A model generated the notes under the pieces. The model was not told the origin of the DNA. It saw nothing but the letters and a program-made list of their open reading frames with translations, and ran no database searches. From contig OY540813.1 of the NCBI GenBank assembly GCA_961205875.1, positions 9,085,001-9,149,000 on the forward strand: a DNA stretch of 64,000 bases. Reading direction: 5' to 3'. The DNA comes from Sialis fuliginosa. Its lineage: Eukaryota; Arthropoda; Insecta; Megaloptera; Sialidae. Within the stretch, counting starts at the first letter, position 1. Each line of letters starts with the position of its first letter. Position numbers and translations under genes: made by a program. Of the stretch, positions 36,579 to 48,340 are shown piece by piece.

Positions 36579-37347
36579 ATTTAATTTACCCAGTACAATT
36601 TTATTCAAAACAAAACCTGTTACATACTCATTATAATGAAACTAAGATTCTTCCGCATGATAAAAAAATATAGAACTACCTAATTCCGTTTACTTCCTTT
36701 GAAAAATAAACCAATCCTGAAAGCGTATAACTAATCTGACTCGGGAACACAAAACACTATTACAGCTAAACAAACAAAATTAGTGTTATTCAGTGTAGAT
36801 AATCACCACTCTTGAACGGGATAGGATTGCGTGAAAAATCTGACAATTTGATTAAATTAAAACCCAAGGCCACGTATTAGAAATTGACTTATAAAAACTA
36901 TTAAGAGATTCTATCTTTCTTTCCCCAGTTTATGATTTATTGGTTTATACGAAATGTCTTACTAATACCGTTATCAGGTAGCGTAGAAAAATCAACTTGT
37001 AAAATTACATAGTGTGTGTATGTTATCTTTACCTGGCGATCTTTGCTCCACACACCTGTGCGTCTCCTATGTAATTACAATTATTATTATTATATTTGCA
37101 AATGAGCATTTCCAAAACATTAACACGCCTTTCAACGAGAGAATGTTTCACAGTTTCTTATTAGTACTTATTATTTTCGTAGTATTGACCTTCATGTTTT
37201 TTTTAACGTTTACTTTGGATTTGATATTGTTTAATTAGTCAGGTTCAATTTAATAATAAAAAATAATCATTGTCATAATGCCAATCTATAAATTTGTAAT
37301 TATGAAACTTAATATGTGTACAAAGCGTCTTCAAACTACATTATTAA
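36579..37347. other. AT-rich gene-free stretch
   Basis: A 74-codon hydrophobic frame at 37014-37238 is typical of translated AT-rich DNA. Confidence 0.3.
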
Positions 37348-37693
37348 CACCTGGATTTATAAATAATTTTCTCGAGAACAAAAGCTAATTATCTTTTGGC
37401 AAACGCTATTTGCGAGGTGTCGAATCGTTATGAATTTTCTCAGGATTCTAGAGCAGTAATAATAAATGTATAATAATATAAAGGCAAATTATTTTATAAG
37501 CTACATTTGTCAGTACTTATTTTAAGTCGCTAATTTCTATTTAACGAGCGTGCGTCAAGGTCATCATAAATATAAACGATTTCAATCACTACACCTGTGA
37601 GTAGTTGTTATTTATATTTTTTACCTAATAGATAGTTTTAACGAAACACTAATTAGCTTTTGCTCTCGAGCAAATTCTTTATAATACCGGCCA
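37348..37693 (-). mobile_element. MITE, subfamily A, copy 3, with TAA target duplication
   Basis: The right end reads (complement) TGGCCGGTATTATAAAGAAT, then TTGCTCGAGAGCAAAAGCTAA. The left end CACCTGGATTTATAAATAAT, then TTTCTCGAGAACAAAAGCTAA is its diverged partner, base for base in length. TAA flanks both sides (37345-37347 and 37694-37696). The interior, reversed, carries the CTACTCACAGGTGTAG and TGAAATCGTTTATAT blocks of copy 1. Confidence 0.85.
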
Positions 37694-38139
37694 TAAGACA
37701 TAACAGTTTACCTTACATTTCTAAATAAGTTAAAAAGTGAATATAATAGCTATTCTCATCAAAAATAAACTCCTACATAATCACATTTAATAATATAATA
37801 TTTCTAATTACTAAATATGTTTGCTTTAATTATTATATTCCGAATAATTAAATATAAAACGTTTGAAATACAATTTTGCCTGATTTACTATATTTTGATT
37901 TGTTTGTTTTTTCTATATTATAATATAATACATATAGTAATCGAAATAAGTTGGGGTATTTTTTTTATACATTATCTGGTCACGTCTCTGATATAGGGTT
38001 TTATATAGGTATATAAATAAACTCACCACATAGAGACACATACACACATACATGCAAACAGAAATTTGAGATAAAAGATAAAATTATACGAGCGATGGTA
38101 AATTTTATGAAGATCATAACGCACTGTGGTATTAAAGCT
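37694..38139. other. AT-rich gene-free stretch
   Basis: Nothing recognisable apart from a short CA-rich run near 38036-38060. Confidence 0.3.
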
Positions 38140-38450
38140 TTTGGAGAATGAGTGATGTTGAGGGAGTGGGTAGAACGATGGTGGCGGCGGCGGCTACGGC
38201 ATATTTAGACACTTATCCTCAACAATCGTTATTTCGGCAGATGCAATGCACAATACATTTTATGTCCATCATACGGATGATGAGTGCACACGACCGTGAA
38301 TTATGGCTCGGTGCTGGAACAGGAAGCCCGAAACTCACACAGGGGTTGTGTGTTAAGGGGGCGAGGGACAACGCTTATCTCAATGCAAGGGGGATATTGT
38401 TGTTGTTACTGGGTAGATCAAATCACCCGCTTATAAATTGACACAAACTG
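38140..38450 (+). other. GC-rich island with a 97-codon ORF of unknown nature
   Basis: An ATG frame (38148-38441) runs through a distinctly GC-richer block. It begins MSDVEGVGRTMVAAAATAYL and includes RELWLGAGTGSPKL. The alanine run comes from GGCGGCGGCGGC. Amino-acid use is more protein-like than in other frames here, but I recognise no domain, and no splice donor or poly(A) signal ties it to a transcript. In such AT-rich DNA a 300-bp GC block is at least conserved-looking. It could equally be regulatory DNA. Confidence 0.25.
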
Positions 38451-39529
38451 TACCGGGGGAATTTCATAAAAAATATGTATGTGTAATCAAATTAAAACAA
38501 AATATATGTATATTAGTTAAGTGTTGTTAATTTGGTTTGTTTAAATTGTCGTGGAGTTTTTGTCGAGTATTAATTATTGTGGTAAACGACAAAATTAAAT
38601 TATGTAGGTACTATATACACAATTTAAAATATATACATATTTGATTACGAAAACCGTGTATTTTGATTTCAAATACGTAAAATATTAATGTTTGTCATAA
38701 AAAATACAAAATTTCTTATATAATGATTTAAACTTCATAAATAAAAAACAATTTGCAGTGAACCGTGTGTTGTGGGCAAATTGGGTGCGTATGTGGGATG
38801 GGTATGTTAGGTGGGCATGTTGGATGAATAATGTTTCACAAGGAAGGTTTTGGTGTATAATTTGTAGATATTAACCCGAGTAACACCGGGCCCAATGCAC
38901 TAGTGTTTTATAAATATAATAGTTTTATGTTTTTGTAAGCATGTATATTATGGTCCATATAAAAAATATGAAAATATAAATGAGTCATTTAACTAAAATA
39001 CTGATAAATTAATTATTAAAAAAATATGTATCAAATATCGATAATTTTGGTTCCTCAATATTTCATATAAATAAAAACGAAAAATAAATTTTTGCATATA
39101 TGCTATCCACTACAATATTTGAAGAAATGATGAAAAAACATACAAATCATAAACAAGCCAAGCATGTTTTTTTCATGTTTCCCTTTTAAAATCGTCATAT
39201 ACAGTTTTCAAAAAATATCTACCGGCAAAATGAATTACCAGCAACAAACCCAACGAAAGTACCCATACAAAATAAAACGTGAAATTAAAATGCACGTCCC
39301 GTAACAATAACAAATAAATAAATGTCTTATCATAAATCTCAACTCCCCATTCCAAAGCTCACTCCCGTTGCAAACTTATACATTTTTAAAACTTGAATAT
39401 CAATAATTTTAACACGTCATTAATTCGTCAAAGTTAACCCTTTTCTATACGCGCGTGTGTGATATATGTTTGTGCTATGCATTTGAAGTGTATTGATGAG
39501 ACGTCGTTAGTGGCTCATATTCAATAACA
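38451..39529. other. AT-rich gene-free stretch
   Basis: Positions 38775-38830 hold a degenerate G/T-rich repeat (TGGGATGGGTATG, GTGGGCATGTTGGATG). Otherwise no gene or element. Confidence 0.3.
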
Positions 39530-39690
39530 ACAGATGAGTTATACGTTTGTCAGTTACAGAGTGAAAAGGACCGACGTCTCTCACAATCTCTACCTCCCCC
39601 TGCACCCTCCCTTCAGCAATGTACCACACGCCCGTCATTGAATCGTATCAGTGGTGTCCCATCCTAGGATGATATGGGGAGGCTACAATG
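39530..39690. other. GC-richer low-repeat island
   Basis: CTACCTCCCCCTGCACCCTC and CCTAGGATGATATGGGGAGG stand out from their AT-rich flanks. No coding frame. Candidate regulatory DNA by composition only. Confidence 0.2.
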
Positions 39691-39835
39691 TACAATGTAC
39701 TAAAACAGTATTGATTCCATTTGCTAATAATTTGTATTTATTTGACAATAATTGAAAAATTTTATGTTGATATAATTTATTTCTAATGCAAAAATATTTT
39801 TACACAATTTAATTTTTCATTTTATGTTTTTACAG
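39691..39835. other. AT-rich spacer
   Basis: Intron-like sequence leading to a polypyrimidine tract and CAG at 39833-39835. Confidence 0.3.
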
Positions 39836-39996
39836 ATGTCATTACAAATGAAAGAAAATTTCATACCCAGACAGACAGACTCATGCACAGCCACCATGCA
39901 GAAAACAACTTCAAAATCTGTCCCTATCTTGGACACAATTTTTTACGCTTTCTTCGGAACATGGAATTGTACGTGACATAATCTACTAATATTATA
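39836..39996 (+). other. Candidate small exon between canonical splice signals
   Basis: A strong acceptor (TTTTATGTTTTTACAG, ending at 39835) and a strong donor (GTAAGTAT, starting at 39997) bracket 161 bp that are less AT-rich than the flanks. Two frames are open over most of it. Frame 1 starts with ATG at once and has 46 codons (MSLQMKENFIP... to a stop at 39974-39976). Frame 3 has about 47 codons and contains HSHHAENNFKICPYLGHNFL, ending at 39979-39981. Both stop before the donor, so it would be a last coding exon with a further 3' UTR intron, or an exon of a non-coding RNA. No homologue recognised. Confidence 0.25.
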
Positions 39997-41554
39997 GTAA
40001 GTATATGAATATATACATAAAATAATAAATACAATCATGTTTTTTATCCGTAGGTATAAATTTAATTTTATAACGAAATAATATGAAAATGTTACAGTAT
40101 AAAGAACAAATATAAATAGTATGTTTAATGTATGTTATATAATTTCAAAAATTATCATCCATATTAGAAAAAAAGTTTATGTAGTAAAAGTTCCTTTAAA
40201 AGGCCCGTCACTGCATCACATCATTATATTTGTTGGGGAACGTACTTTAAAAGTTTATCTCGGTTTAATTCAATTCCGTGCCATGCAGATTCATTTAATA
40301 TTTATAGCGTCCATTAAAGTTTATTTACTTCATTTTTCTCAGTTGTTTTTTAGAAAAAAAGTACGAGTTTTCTATATAAATTATGAATACTCTGTCATTA
40401 TGTTTGATGACTTATTCATTATAGTTTGAAAATGTTTTTAATTGATTGTTTAGAAACATTATTGTTTCGTATTGATTAATTTTCTTCCTTTTATTCCCGG
40501 AAGAAATAAAAATTGAAAACTTATAGATGAAACATTTGTTCTAATATAGGTAAGTATATTTATTTTGGTATGTATGAAAGAAGTATTTGATAAATAAAAG
40601 GATAACTTACATATTTCAATTTTTTGTAGGTAGGACAATACTATATATAAGTCGGTAAATTTACAATCCCTGAAACATAATATAATAAATTATATTAATA
40701 TCTTTGGAAACAATAATACGAACAGTTTACAAAAGAATGTATAGTGGTAAGAAAAAATAACTTAAAAACGGTAGTAAAGTAAAATACATTACCAAATCGC
40801 TCCAATATAAATTATGTTATCAAAAAGCTGTATTGATTTTGATTTTAAAATAAAAAAGCTCTTAGATATGTTCATTGATTTATATCCATATCGTACCGTC
40901 TCGCCTTTATAATATACATGAATTTGTATAAAAACTTTACAAGTAAGTATGCCAGATCCTTCAGAGATTTATGTACGCTCAAAAGTTCTAATAAATTGCA
41001 ATAATGTTTATGAAAGATAAATGATACAATTTTACATTTCTTACAGTTGTTCTTAATGTGAACCGTCTTTTATGTTGTAATACAAAGGTAAAAAGTATCA
41101 GTAATGTGAAAATATTTCAGCAAGGAAGTTTTTATCTATTTTTATACAATACAATATATGGAATTTGTTCAAACGAATGACTTTTGCTATATTTTCAGAC
41201 TATCCGTTACAATAAAGAATTCGATCTGCAATACGTTACTTCAAAGTTGTTAATTATACTGTCAAATCATTTAATTGTATTGTTCTCAATATAAAATTCT
41301 TTAGACATACATCAACTATTCAGAGCTGAAAGGTATTTGTTATAGAAGAAGTTTTGTAGTATACAAATATTTTAAAATATTAAATCTGTGTCTTATAAAA
41401 AATATATATAAAATAAAGCCAAGTTTAATACAACGTTTATATATTGATTTAAAGCTTTTTTAGGAGTTAGCAATCCTAGACAAAAAATCGCTTTACATTT
41501 TCATTCCCTTCGAAACTAAACAATCGCAAAAAGTATCTTCAGAAATATGACTTA
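39997..41554. other. AT desert
   Basis: A 102-codon ATG frame at 40121-40429 is hydrophobic and basic with no recognised motif. It lacks splice signals or composition change and is probably chance. Confidence 0.3.
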
Positions 41555-41880
41555 TTTAAATTAGCCGGTCGAGGGAGGCAATGATTCAATGGTCGCCTAT
41601 TGTGCAGCGGACACCGGAAAGAAGAAGTAGACGAAGAATAAGAAGAAGAACTACAACTACTGAACAGACTGTGATAGATAGCCAAGGGCCAATTCACTCG
41701 TAACCCTTCGCTATACTTTACTGACTCTGGCATCGCGGACACCTTCCCTCTCTTGCAGTCTCTCTGCGCCGCGCCTGAACCAAACAACTCACAAACCTCA
41801 AACCCCTCCTCCATATCCACCCGCCTGAGTAATTTATGTGGCGCATATGAGATCCTTATCGCCACTTCTTTTTGGTTCCG
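41555..41880. other. GC-richer island with unrecognised minus-strand ORF
   Basis: The plus strand has a purine-rich run (GAAGAAGTAGACGAAGAATA) followed by a mixed block with CTCTCTGCGCCGCGCC. A 108-codon minus-strand frame crosses it (contains HKLLRRVDMEEGFEVCELFG, then a serine-rich C-terminus encoded by the purine run). The N-terminal half looks protein-like, but no domain is recognisable. It could be a short exon, a decayed gene piece or regulatory DNA. Confidence 0.2.
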
Positions 41881-44329
41881 TGAATGAAAATGGAATTGTT
41901 TTTTGTACTTTTTTTAAGTTACGTGGCGTTTAAGGTTTTGTACGGCTTGATTAGTTTTATATTTGCTTGTATTTTTCTGTGCAAGATAGTTTAATGGTTG
42001 TAGATGATGAGGTAGGGGCGAGGAGATGTAAATTTGATGAAAACTTTGATTCTTAGGAAAATTTTCTTATTACGGAATGGTTTAGTTGAAATTAAAAAAC
42101 AATATTATCATTCTTTATGAAAGAATGAAGAATGATATTTCAAATGTATATTGTACAATAATAATTCAAAACTATAAAACTACTGTTATTTTTCTATTAA
42201 TGTTTTATAAAGATTTTTACCAGTACAAAATAAATTGAAATTATAATTAAATATAGTGCACATTAACTTAATTAAATCTATACGTAAATTTGTACGCAGT
42301 TTAGCATACATGTAATTATACACATTAAAATTAACAAAATTAATTTATCACTTTCATTTTAATGTAAATCACGCATACGGTACAGTTAACTCGAAGACAT
42401 AATTTTCATTTATTATGAAATTTTAATTCACTTGAAATAAAAAGAACACTTACGCATATTGAATGAGTTAACGCATTTAACCATCTTACGCTTTACTTAA
42501 TTTAAACAAGTATATTCTTTTCATTTCCTCTAACACGATATTCGGTTGGTTTAATTCTAACGTCTTATCATCAGAGGCGTGCGCGATCCATGGGTGCAAT
42601 AAATTTAAAGTTATTAAATTTAATGAAGTATCAGAGACCACAAGTGTCATTTGATTTTTTTAAGAAAATTTGTATAATTTGAGAAACAATGACGAAATAT
42701 TTTTTAAATTATAGTACTGATATGTGTCGCGATAGTAGCGACGCGTTCAGTGGTAAAAATCGAAACTAACGCAATCAGGCAAATTGTCATCTAGGTAATT
42801 GTAATCAATTAAATCAGTGATTATATACGTTTAACAATTAGAGTATTTAATTTAACTAATGAAAAATGTGAAAATACCTAGAAAATGGCTAGTGCAAGAA
42901 TAAAAAAATAATAAAATGTTTTTTTTTTTTTTATAAAATTAACAGCCTAATAATTAGTATAACGCTTAGTTCTTCATAACTGATATAATTCTCTCAATAA
43001 ACAGAAGAATATTATTCATGCATAATACATAAATAAATACTTTTTTCAATAAATAAGTGAATTAACAATAATATTGATTCAAGAGTTTATGTGCTTACAA
43101 CAGTAGAAGAAATCAAAAACTACAACTGAAAAATATCTCTTAGTTCTTTTAGTTTAATGATAAAAAAGAAATTGTGATATGGAAATAACGAATTATTTAA
43201 TTAAAGATGTTTTCCAAACTAACAACTGAGAGTTCATCCTATATTGAAATAGTTCATTTATTGACCACATGGTGGCGTACGATCTTATGAAAACAATTGC
43301 AATTTATTTTCAAATTATATCGTTTCCAAAAAATAACTCACTCCTCAAAAATAGCATCGTTATTATAAAGCAATAGAGGAACCAGCAGGTATAACTTGTG
43401 AACTGCTCATTAAAAGTAGGAATGTTACACAGTGCTTATTTTTTATATCGTTCGCTATAATTATATTGTTTACCCCCATCGCCCACTATTATCGTGCGCC
43501 ACTGATTGTTACATACCCAAGAGATGGCAATATTGTCTTCAGATCTACGTCAATCACGGCCAACTTGCTCTTTTCTAAGTTTCCTTTTTTTACCACCCTC
43601 AATTTGATATGCTGGGCCATTTATTTTCAGTCTAACGATTTAATTCAACGTGAATGGTTTCTTCTTCTTCTTTATCACTTTATGGTTCAAACAACACGTT
43701 TTTCTGATTCTGTTGTCACAGATTAGACCTTCAAGGTGTATTAAGTGAAGTATTATTTATCTTGTTCATGTTTATAAATCCCTAGAAACTGTTTTACTGA
43801 TAAATAGATATACTCTAAAATGTTTTGGTTCGCTATTGTAAAAAATCACGGTTTACAATTCTTTTCTTTTGCTGTTATTGAGCTGTGAAACTAATATTAT
43901 ATATAAATATATCTATAGAGATACATTTTGTGTTACTTTACTTATACAATTCCATAGAAATCTTATGAAAGTTTTTCCGTAAAATTTACATTATTATACC
44001 TAAAAAGCTACTTTATTTTTGTAATGTTTTTTATTTTAAACTTATGTTGCAATGTTAAAGTAAATAATTAAAGGTATTTAATATTTATTATCTCACAAAA
44101 TCTACATATGTTACAAAATGATTTTCTTTTTGTTACAATTTTCCCCAGTTTTTATGAACAGAAAAAGTACGAGAAAGATTATAATTAAAGGATCGAGTTA
44201 CTCTAATATATTATTCCTTTTTAAAAAGCTTTTCTTAATTTGATATGTAACTCACATTGTGGGACAATCTTATTCACCCACTTCTAATTATTGTCTTATC
44301 GATTTAAAATTTTGTACACGTGTATAAAT
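41881..44329. other. AT desert with a less AT-rich patch
   Basis: No supported gene. Around 43470-43735 the sequence is less AT-rich (CATCGCCCACTATTATCGTGC, CACGGCCAACTTGC) and has an 86-codon plus-strand frame with no motif. It may be part of an old repeat. Confidence 0.3.
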
Positions 44330-44640
44330 TTGGTGACAATGCAACATAGTATATCTAATATTGTTTTAAATCCAATATGGCGGACGTCTCAAGATGGCGG
44401 ATTACCTTTTCGTCACAACCCCGTTGATATGGTATCAAATGAAAGTGTTTGACGAGTAAAATACGATAAACTATGTGACGTCATTTTAAACCCAATATAT
44501 TACCTTTTTCTGCCCAATCCCCTTGATATGCGTATCAAATTAAAGAGTTCGAGGAGCTTTACCTTTTAGTATGTTAGTTAGTCAGTCAGTCAATAATTAA
44601 AAACTTTAAAATAAAAACTTATAACATTATAAAACAAGCT
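44330..44640. repeat. Interspersed repeat with two divergent internal units
   Basis: ATCCAATATGGCGGACGTC is followed by CGTCACAACCCCGTTGATATG, then GTATCAAATGAAAG. Downstream TGCCCAATCCCCTTGATATG, then CGTATCAAATTAAAG repeat the same pattern about 105 bp on. The block ends in GTTAGTTAGTCAGTCAGTCA. Similar GTCAGTCAGTCAGG words occur at 61031-61044. Probably a transposon fragment of unknown class. Confidence 0.55.
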
Positions 44641-44650
44641 TTTATTAAAA

Positions 44651-45545
44651 ACTAGCTGGGCCCACGCGGCTTCGCTCGCGTAGACTACGGAATTATTGTT
44701 TAGGATTTTTGAAAAATATAGTTTAATTAATTAAGTACAAACACGATTAGTTATTATTGTAATAATAATTTATCAATACCTAAATTACCTAACAAAAACG
44801 AATCAGAAGAAAAAAGTACAAATAATTTGTGTTCTGTTTAAATTTAAATGTTAATTATTGAAAACAAAATAAACACAAACGATCAGCCGAGGGACTCCGA
44901 ATATCTACCGAGCGTACGCGAATCCAGTCTGATGTACTCGCTTCGATGCGGCACGACACCATACATTTAAGATGTTACCTTTATAAATATATTTTAAGAT
45001 ATTTTCTAAACTATACGACCAAATTGGATGTTGTAAAGGGCAAATTATATCTATATTAAGTACTTATGACGATGAAATCATTTATTTCGATATGGATTAA
45101 TGTTTTGTAGGTCATAAATCCATGTAAACAGAACCAAAATATTTTATGTTTTCTTTGTAACATAAAAGCAGTCATTGTGGCTTAAATATAAAAGTTAGAC
45201 ATATCGTGTCGCTGACTTAATTGTAGAACTTTTGATTCTACACAATTCTTTAATACATTATTTTGTTCTATATTGAACGGTTTAGGCAGCGTATTACAAA
45301 ACAGCGCGCCGACGGCAAAATTTTTTCCGACTTGATTTACTATTATCGTCACTGCTTTGTTGTTATGTTACCTAACGTAAAAAAATATAGCCTATAACCT
45401 GGCCAGAGAATGTACCTATGAATTAAAAAAAAAAACTCGTAAATCGGATAAGTGGTTCTCGAGTGATAAGGTAACTAACGGACAGACAGACAGACAGACA
45501 GACAGACAGAGAGACGTTGAGCTTTATATATATTAAGGATTAAGG
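44651..45545 (-). mobile_element. Helitron-like non-autonomous element D
   Basis: The left edge ACTAGCTGGGCCCACGCGGC, then TTCGCTCGCGT contains a GC-rich hairpin (ACGCG and CGCGT arms around GCTTCGCT) right next to the CTAGT end (read on the minus strand), as in Helitron 3' termini. The right side has CGTAAATCGGATAAGTGG, a (GACA)n array at 45481-45510 and GAGCTTTATATATATTAAGG. The middle holds GC-rich words (GAGCGTACGCGAATCC) but no open frame of a Rep/helicase. A LINE 3' end is the alternative. Confidence 0.6.
45481..45510. repeat. (GACA)n microsatellite
   Basis: Seven to eight uninterrupted GACA units inside element D. The same motif in shorter form marks its relatives, as TCTG on the opposite strand. 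Confidence 0.95.
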
Positions 45546-45567
45546 ATGCACTAAAATTTAAAAAATT

Positions 45568-45719
45568 AATTTTCAGGTTAGTATGAGTAAAACCAATAAA
45601 AGCGTGGGGCGCTCATGAAGGCAAATGTATAGCTTTTGTAAAAGAAGAAATTAATTATCACTTTTAGAAAGAGAAAAACCCACGTTATTATTGGTTTTAG
45701 TCATAAAAAACTGAAAATT
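45568..45719. repeat. 152-bp imperfect palindrome, possible MITE
   Basis: AATTTTCAG, then AGTATGAGTAAAACCAATAA and GCGTGGGG on the left match, in inverted order, CCCACG, TTATTGGTTTTAGTCAT and CTGAAAATT on the right. The loop is about 70 bp of AT-rich DNA. No target duplication could be fixed. Confidence 0.7.
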
Positions 45720-46130
45720 TTGTAATGGCTGATTTTTTTTTTAATTTTAGTGAATTTTTAATAAAAAAGTTTGTTTTTAAAAAGCATTTTTTTAATTAAT
45801 TTTTATAATAATATGTATAATTTATAAAAGTATCAATGCGCAGTAAGCCATTAGTTAATTCGTTTGATCTTTGCGATAATTTTAGCAAAATTGTTAAAAT
45901 ATACAGTAAAGACATTACTTTCTGACTTACCCACCTACAAAACTAGCATAGGTAATTAATATTTCACTGCTGCTATAAACCCGTGTGCTTTTAATAACCA
46001 TACAGTGACTCATTTACGCATGTTCCATTAAATCCTATAATTATTGTTTATCACAACCCGTTCACGTTTTATCAACTATTACATAACGCGGGCAATCTAT
46101 CTATTTGTTAATATACACAATATTAGTATA
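45720..46130. other. AT-rich gene-free stretch
   Basis: Nothing recognisable. Confidence 0.3.
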
Positions 46131-46160
46131 GGTGTGTGCATGTGTGTGTGTGTGTATATA
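46131..46160. repeat. (TG)n microsatellite
   Basis: GTGTGTGCATGTGTGTGTGT run merging into TATATA. Confidence 0.9.
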
Positions 46161-46470
46161 TGGAAAGAGAGCTTCAGGAAGAAAAACGTAAATCGCTTTA
46201 TACCATTTGGTCACCATGGCTGCACAGTATAGTGACCATTGAAGTTTGCTCATGTGTAAAATTATTCAGTTCAACTGGTTCTGTATAGGTTATAGGTACA
46301 GGCAATGTATAGGTGTACCTATCATATAAAGAACATGTTACATGATATACGTTGAGATAAAAGTTATTTCTAAAAATAGTCAGTCGTACGGTTATTTGTG
46401 AATTCAAAATTATCTACATTTGTTAGTTTCAATTAAGCATTTTATATTATTTCCTCGTCAATATCTAGAA
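46161..46470. other. Gene-free spacer
   Basis: Short overlapping frames on both strands, none with a recognisable motif. Confidence 0.3.
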
Positions 46471-47095
46471 GATGTTCTCCGATTTCAAAATTTTCATTTG
46501 ATCTTTCCGTTTCAGGTAAACACAAACACTTTTCGTTTCGTGTCTGTCTGTCTGTCCCTAATCATTACCACACACATAACTCATGAACCACTAAATCAAT
46601 ATTAGTGAAACTTGGATGGTTGGTTTTGTCTGGGTAGTAAATGGTCCCATATACCTAAACATTGACAAAATCGTGTGTAAAGGGGAAGAGTTGATATCCC
46701 AAAATAGTTATTTTTTAAAGATATTTCAAGAACGATACATGTTACGTGAAAATTTTAAAGAATCTTTTTTGCAGAGCATTAAATTTTCTATAAAATTAAG
46801 ATTTATTTCTATTTCATTAAAAAATTGTCATTTGTTGTTTTCAATCACTATTTTCTTTGGCAGATTAAGTGTTATTTTGACGTTTGCGTAGTAATTTAAA
46901 TTTGGATTTAAAATGTAAGAAAACTAAACATATACGAAAATATAATCAGGCACGTATTGATCGAATTGATATTTTCTAATAATATTGTATAAAATTATCA
47001 GTTCATCTAAATACTTTATCGGTGTTTATTAAAATTCTTCGATAATTAACTATACCTTTGCTGTATTTAGCACGATAAAGCACTGTGCATTTTGT
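46471..47095 (+). mobile_element. Helitron-like non-autonomous element C (right end lost)
   Basis: It aligns collinearly with element B (19691-20367): TTCTCCGATT, then GATCTTTCCGTTTCAGGT, a TGTCTGTCTGTC run, AATATTAGTGAAACTTGG, CAAGAACNATACATGTT, GTTATTTTGA, TATACGAAAATATAATCAGG and TTTAGCACGA. It contains an extra ~60 bp relative to B around 46625-46690 and lacks the CTAGT terminus. A 91-codon frame inside is a by-product of the repeat. Confidence 0.6.
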
Positions 47096-47469
47096 TTGAT
47101 TCTAATATAGCTATACTGATTTAATGTTTAATTAATTTCACTTTTTCAATACAAAAAGTTTCACAATTATAACTACATTAATCAAATAAGCTCTGTGTTA
47201 TTTTGCATACAGAAATATTGGACATTTGAAAAATTACAATATTAGATACTATTCTTTTTTAAATATATTGACAATAGATGATACAATATCGCTGCAATAT
47301 CAAAAGAAATTAATTTTAAAAAATCAGTACCTAAAGTGCATAGATTAAGCATAATATATAAAACGTTGGGCACATTTTTTAATTGTTCATAAATATGTAG
47401 ATACTAAAATATTTGTTTAGGTTATTTCATTGCATTTAAATGTCATTTTAAATTTTACTAAACAGACAA
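47096..47469. other. AT-rich gene-free stretch
   Basis: Nothing recognisable. Confidence 0.3.
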
Positions 47470-47740
47470 ACCGAGCATTCTACAATGTCATAACGGAGCC
47501 AACCATTAATCATACATAATCCGGGTCGTGTGTAGCTGCCCTGATAGGTACAGTACACATACATACATGCATGTACCTCTATTCGTATCGCATTACTCCC
47601 CAGTGCATCGGTGGCATTGCCGCTTCGGCTATTTGCAGCCAGTGATTCTCTCTCTGTGTACAATCAATGCATCCACCCCGGGGGAGTTTTTGATTTCAAG
47701 ATCGGAATCTATGCCAACATGGGATATGTTTTGTACGTAA
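47470..47740. other. GC-richer low-repeat island
   Basis: Mixed-composition block (GCATTGCCGCTTCGGC, CACCCCGGGGGAG) with short frames on both strands and no recognisable domain. ACATACATACATGCATG is a small repeat inside it. Candidate regulatory DNA or unrecognised exon. Confidence 0.25.
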
Positions 47741-47748
47741 TACTATTG

Positions 47749-47830
47749 CAGTGGTTCTAAAACTTTGTTGGGGTTTCTTATTTGGGCAGATCAAATTACT
47801 GAAGTATAATAGTGGAGTCATATAACTGGA
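47749..47830 (+). mobile_element. hAT-type terminal repeat, solo end
   Basis: CAGTGGTTCTAAAACTTTGT, then TGGGG is a typical hAT-family left terminus (compare CAGTGGTTTCCAAACTC at 27319). I found no inverted partner, so the other end has been lost or diverged. Confidence 0.45.
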
Positions 47831-47917
47831 ATTTTTTATTAAATGAAACAATCTCTCCCTACAGCAATTTTATGGTTTTAAAATGTTCTAGGGATCGAGA
47901 AAAGTTCATAACTGAAT

Positions 47918-48340
47918 TTGTGGATTAATCTGTTTTCCGCGCGGTACTTTTTTGACGACTTTTCGTTTTTTTATCGACCAAAAAAAAAAGAGGCACTCGT
48001 AAGGAACCGTTTTATCGATCTGTGGGAGGCGGAATACTATAACTTAATGTCTAATCTAAAAAAAATTACAAACTTTCTCAATTACTTTGCAACAAATATG
48101 AATATTTTGATGAAAATGTACCTACCAAGTTTTATTTTAAAATATTCAAAATTACGCCCAAAATTTATATTTAATGGCCAAAATTTATTTATCTCAAATT
48201 TTTATGCCCTTTCAAATGATGTACATATATGTACTTATACATACGTATCGGAACAAAAAAGTTATTTAGGTTTTTCTGAACTGATTATTGCTTTTTCGAA
48301 TTGTTGCCGTAAATACATTTTCCCGATTAACTTTCATTAA
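47918..48340 (+). other. Longest open frame (140 codons), no recognised product
   Basis: This is open only if TTG is taken as the start. The first ATG is about a third of the way in. The translation is rich in F, N, K, I and Y with no domain I recognise. A moderately charged section (RPKKKEALVRNRFIDLWEAE) lies near the N-terminus. The underlying DNA shows no composition shift except around 47990-48035. Probably chance, possibly the trace of a transposon ORF. Confidence 0.12.

Noticed and set aside
40121..40429. 102-codon ATG frame
   Set aside because: Hydrophobic, AT-driven amino-acid content, no splice signals and no composition change at its borders.
46616..46891. 91-codon ATG frame beginning MVGFVWVVNG
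   Set aside because: It lies wholly inside Helitron-like element C, whose sister copy B does not keep the frame, so it is a by-product of the repeat.
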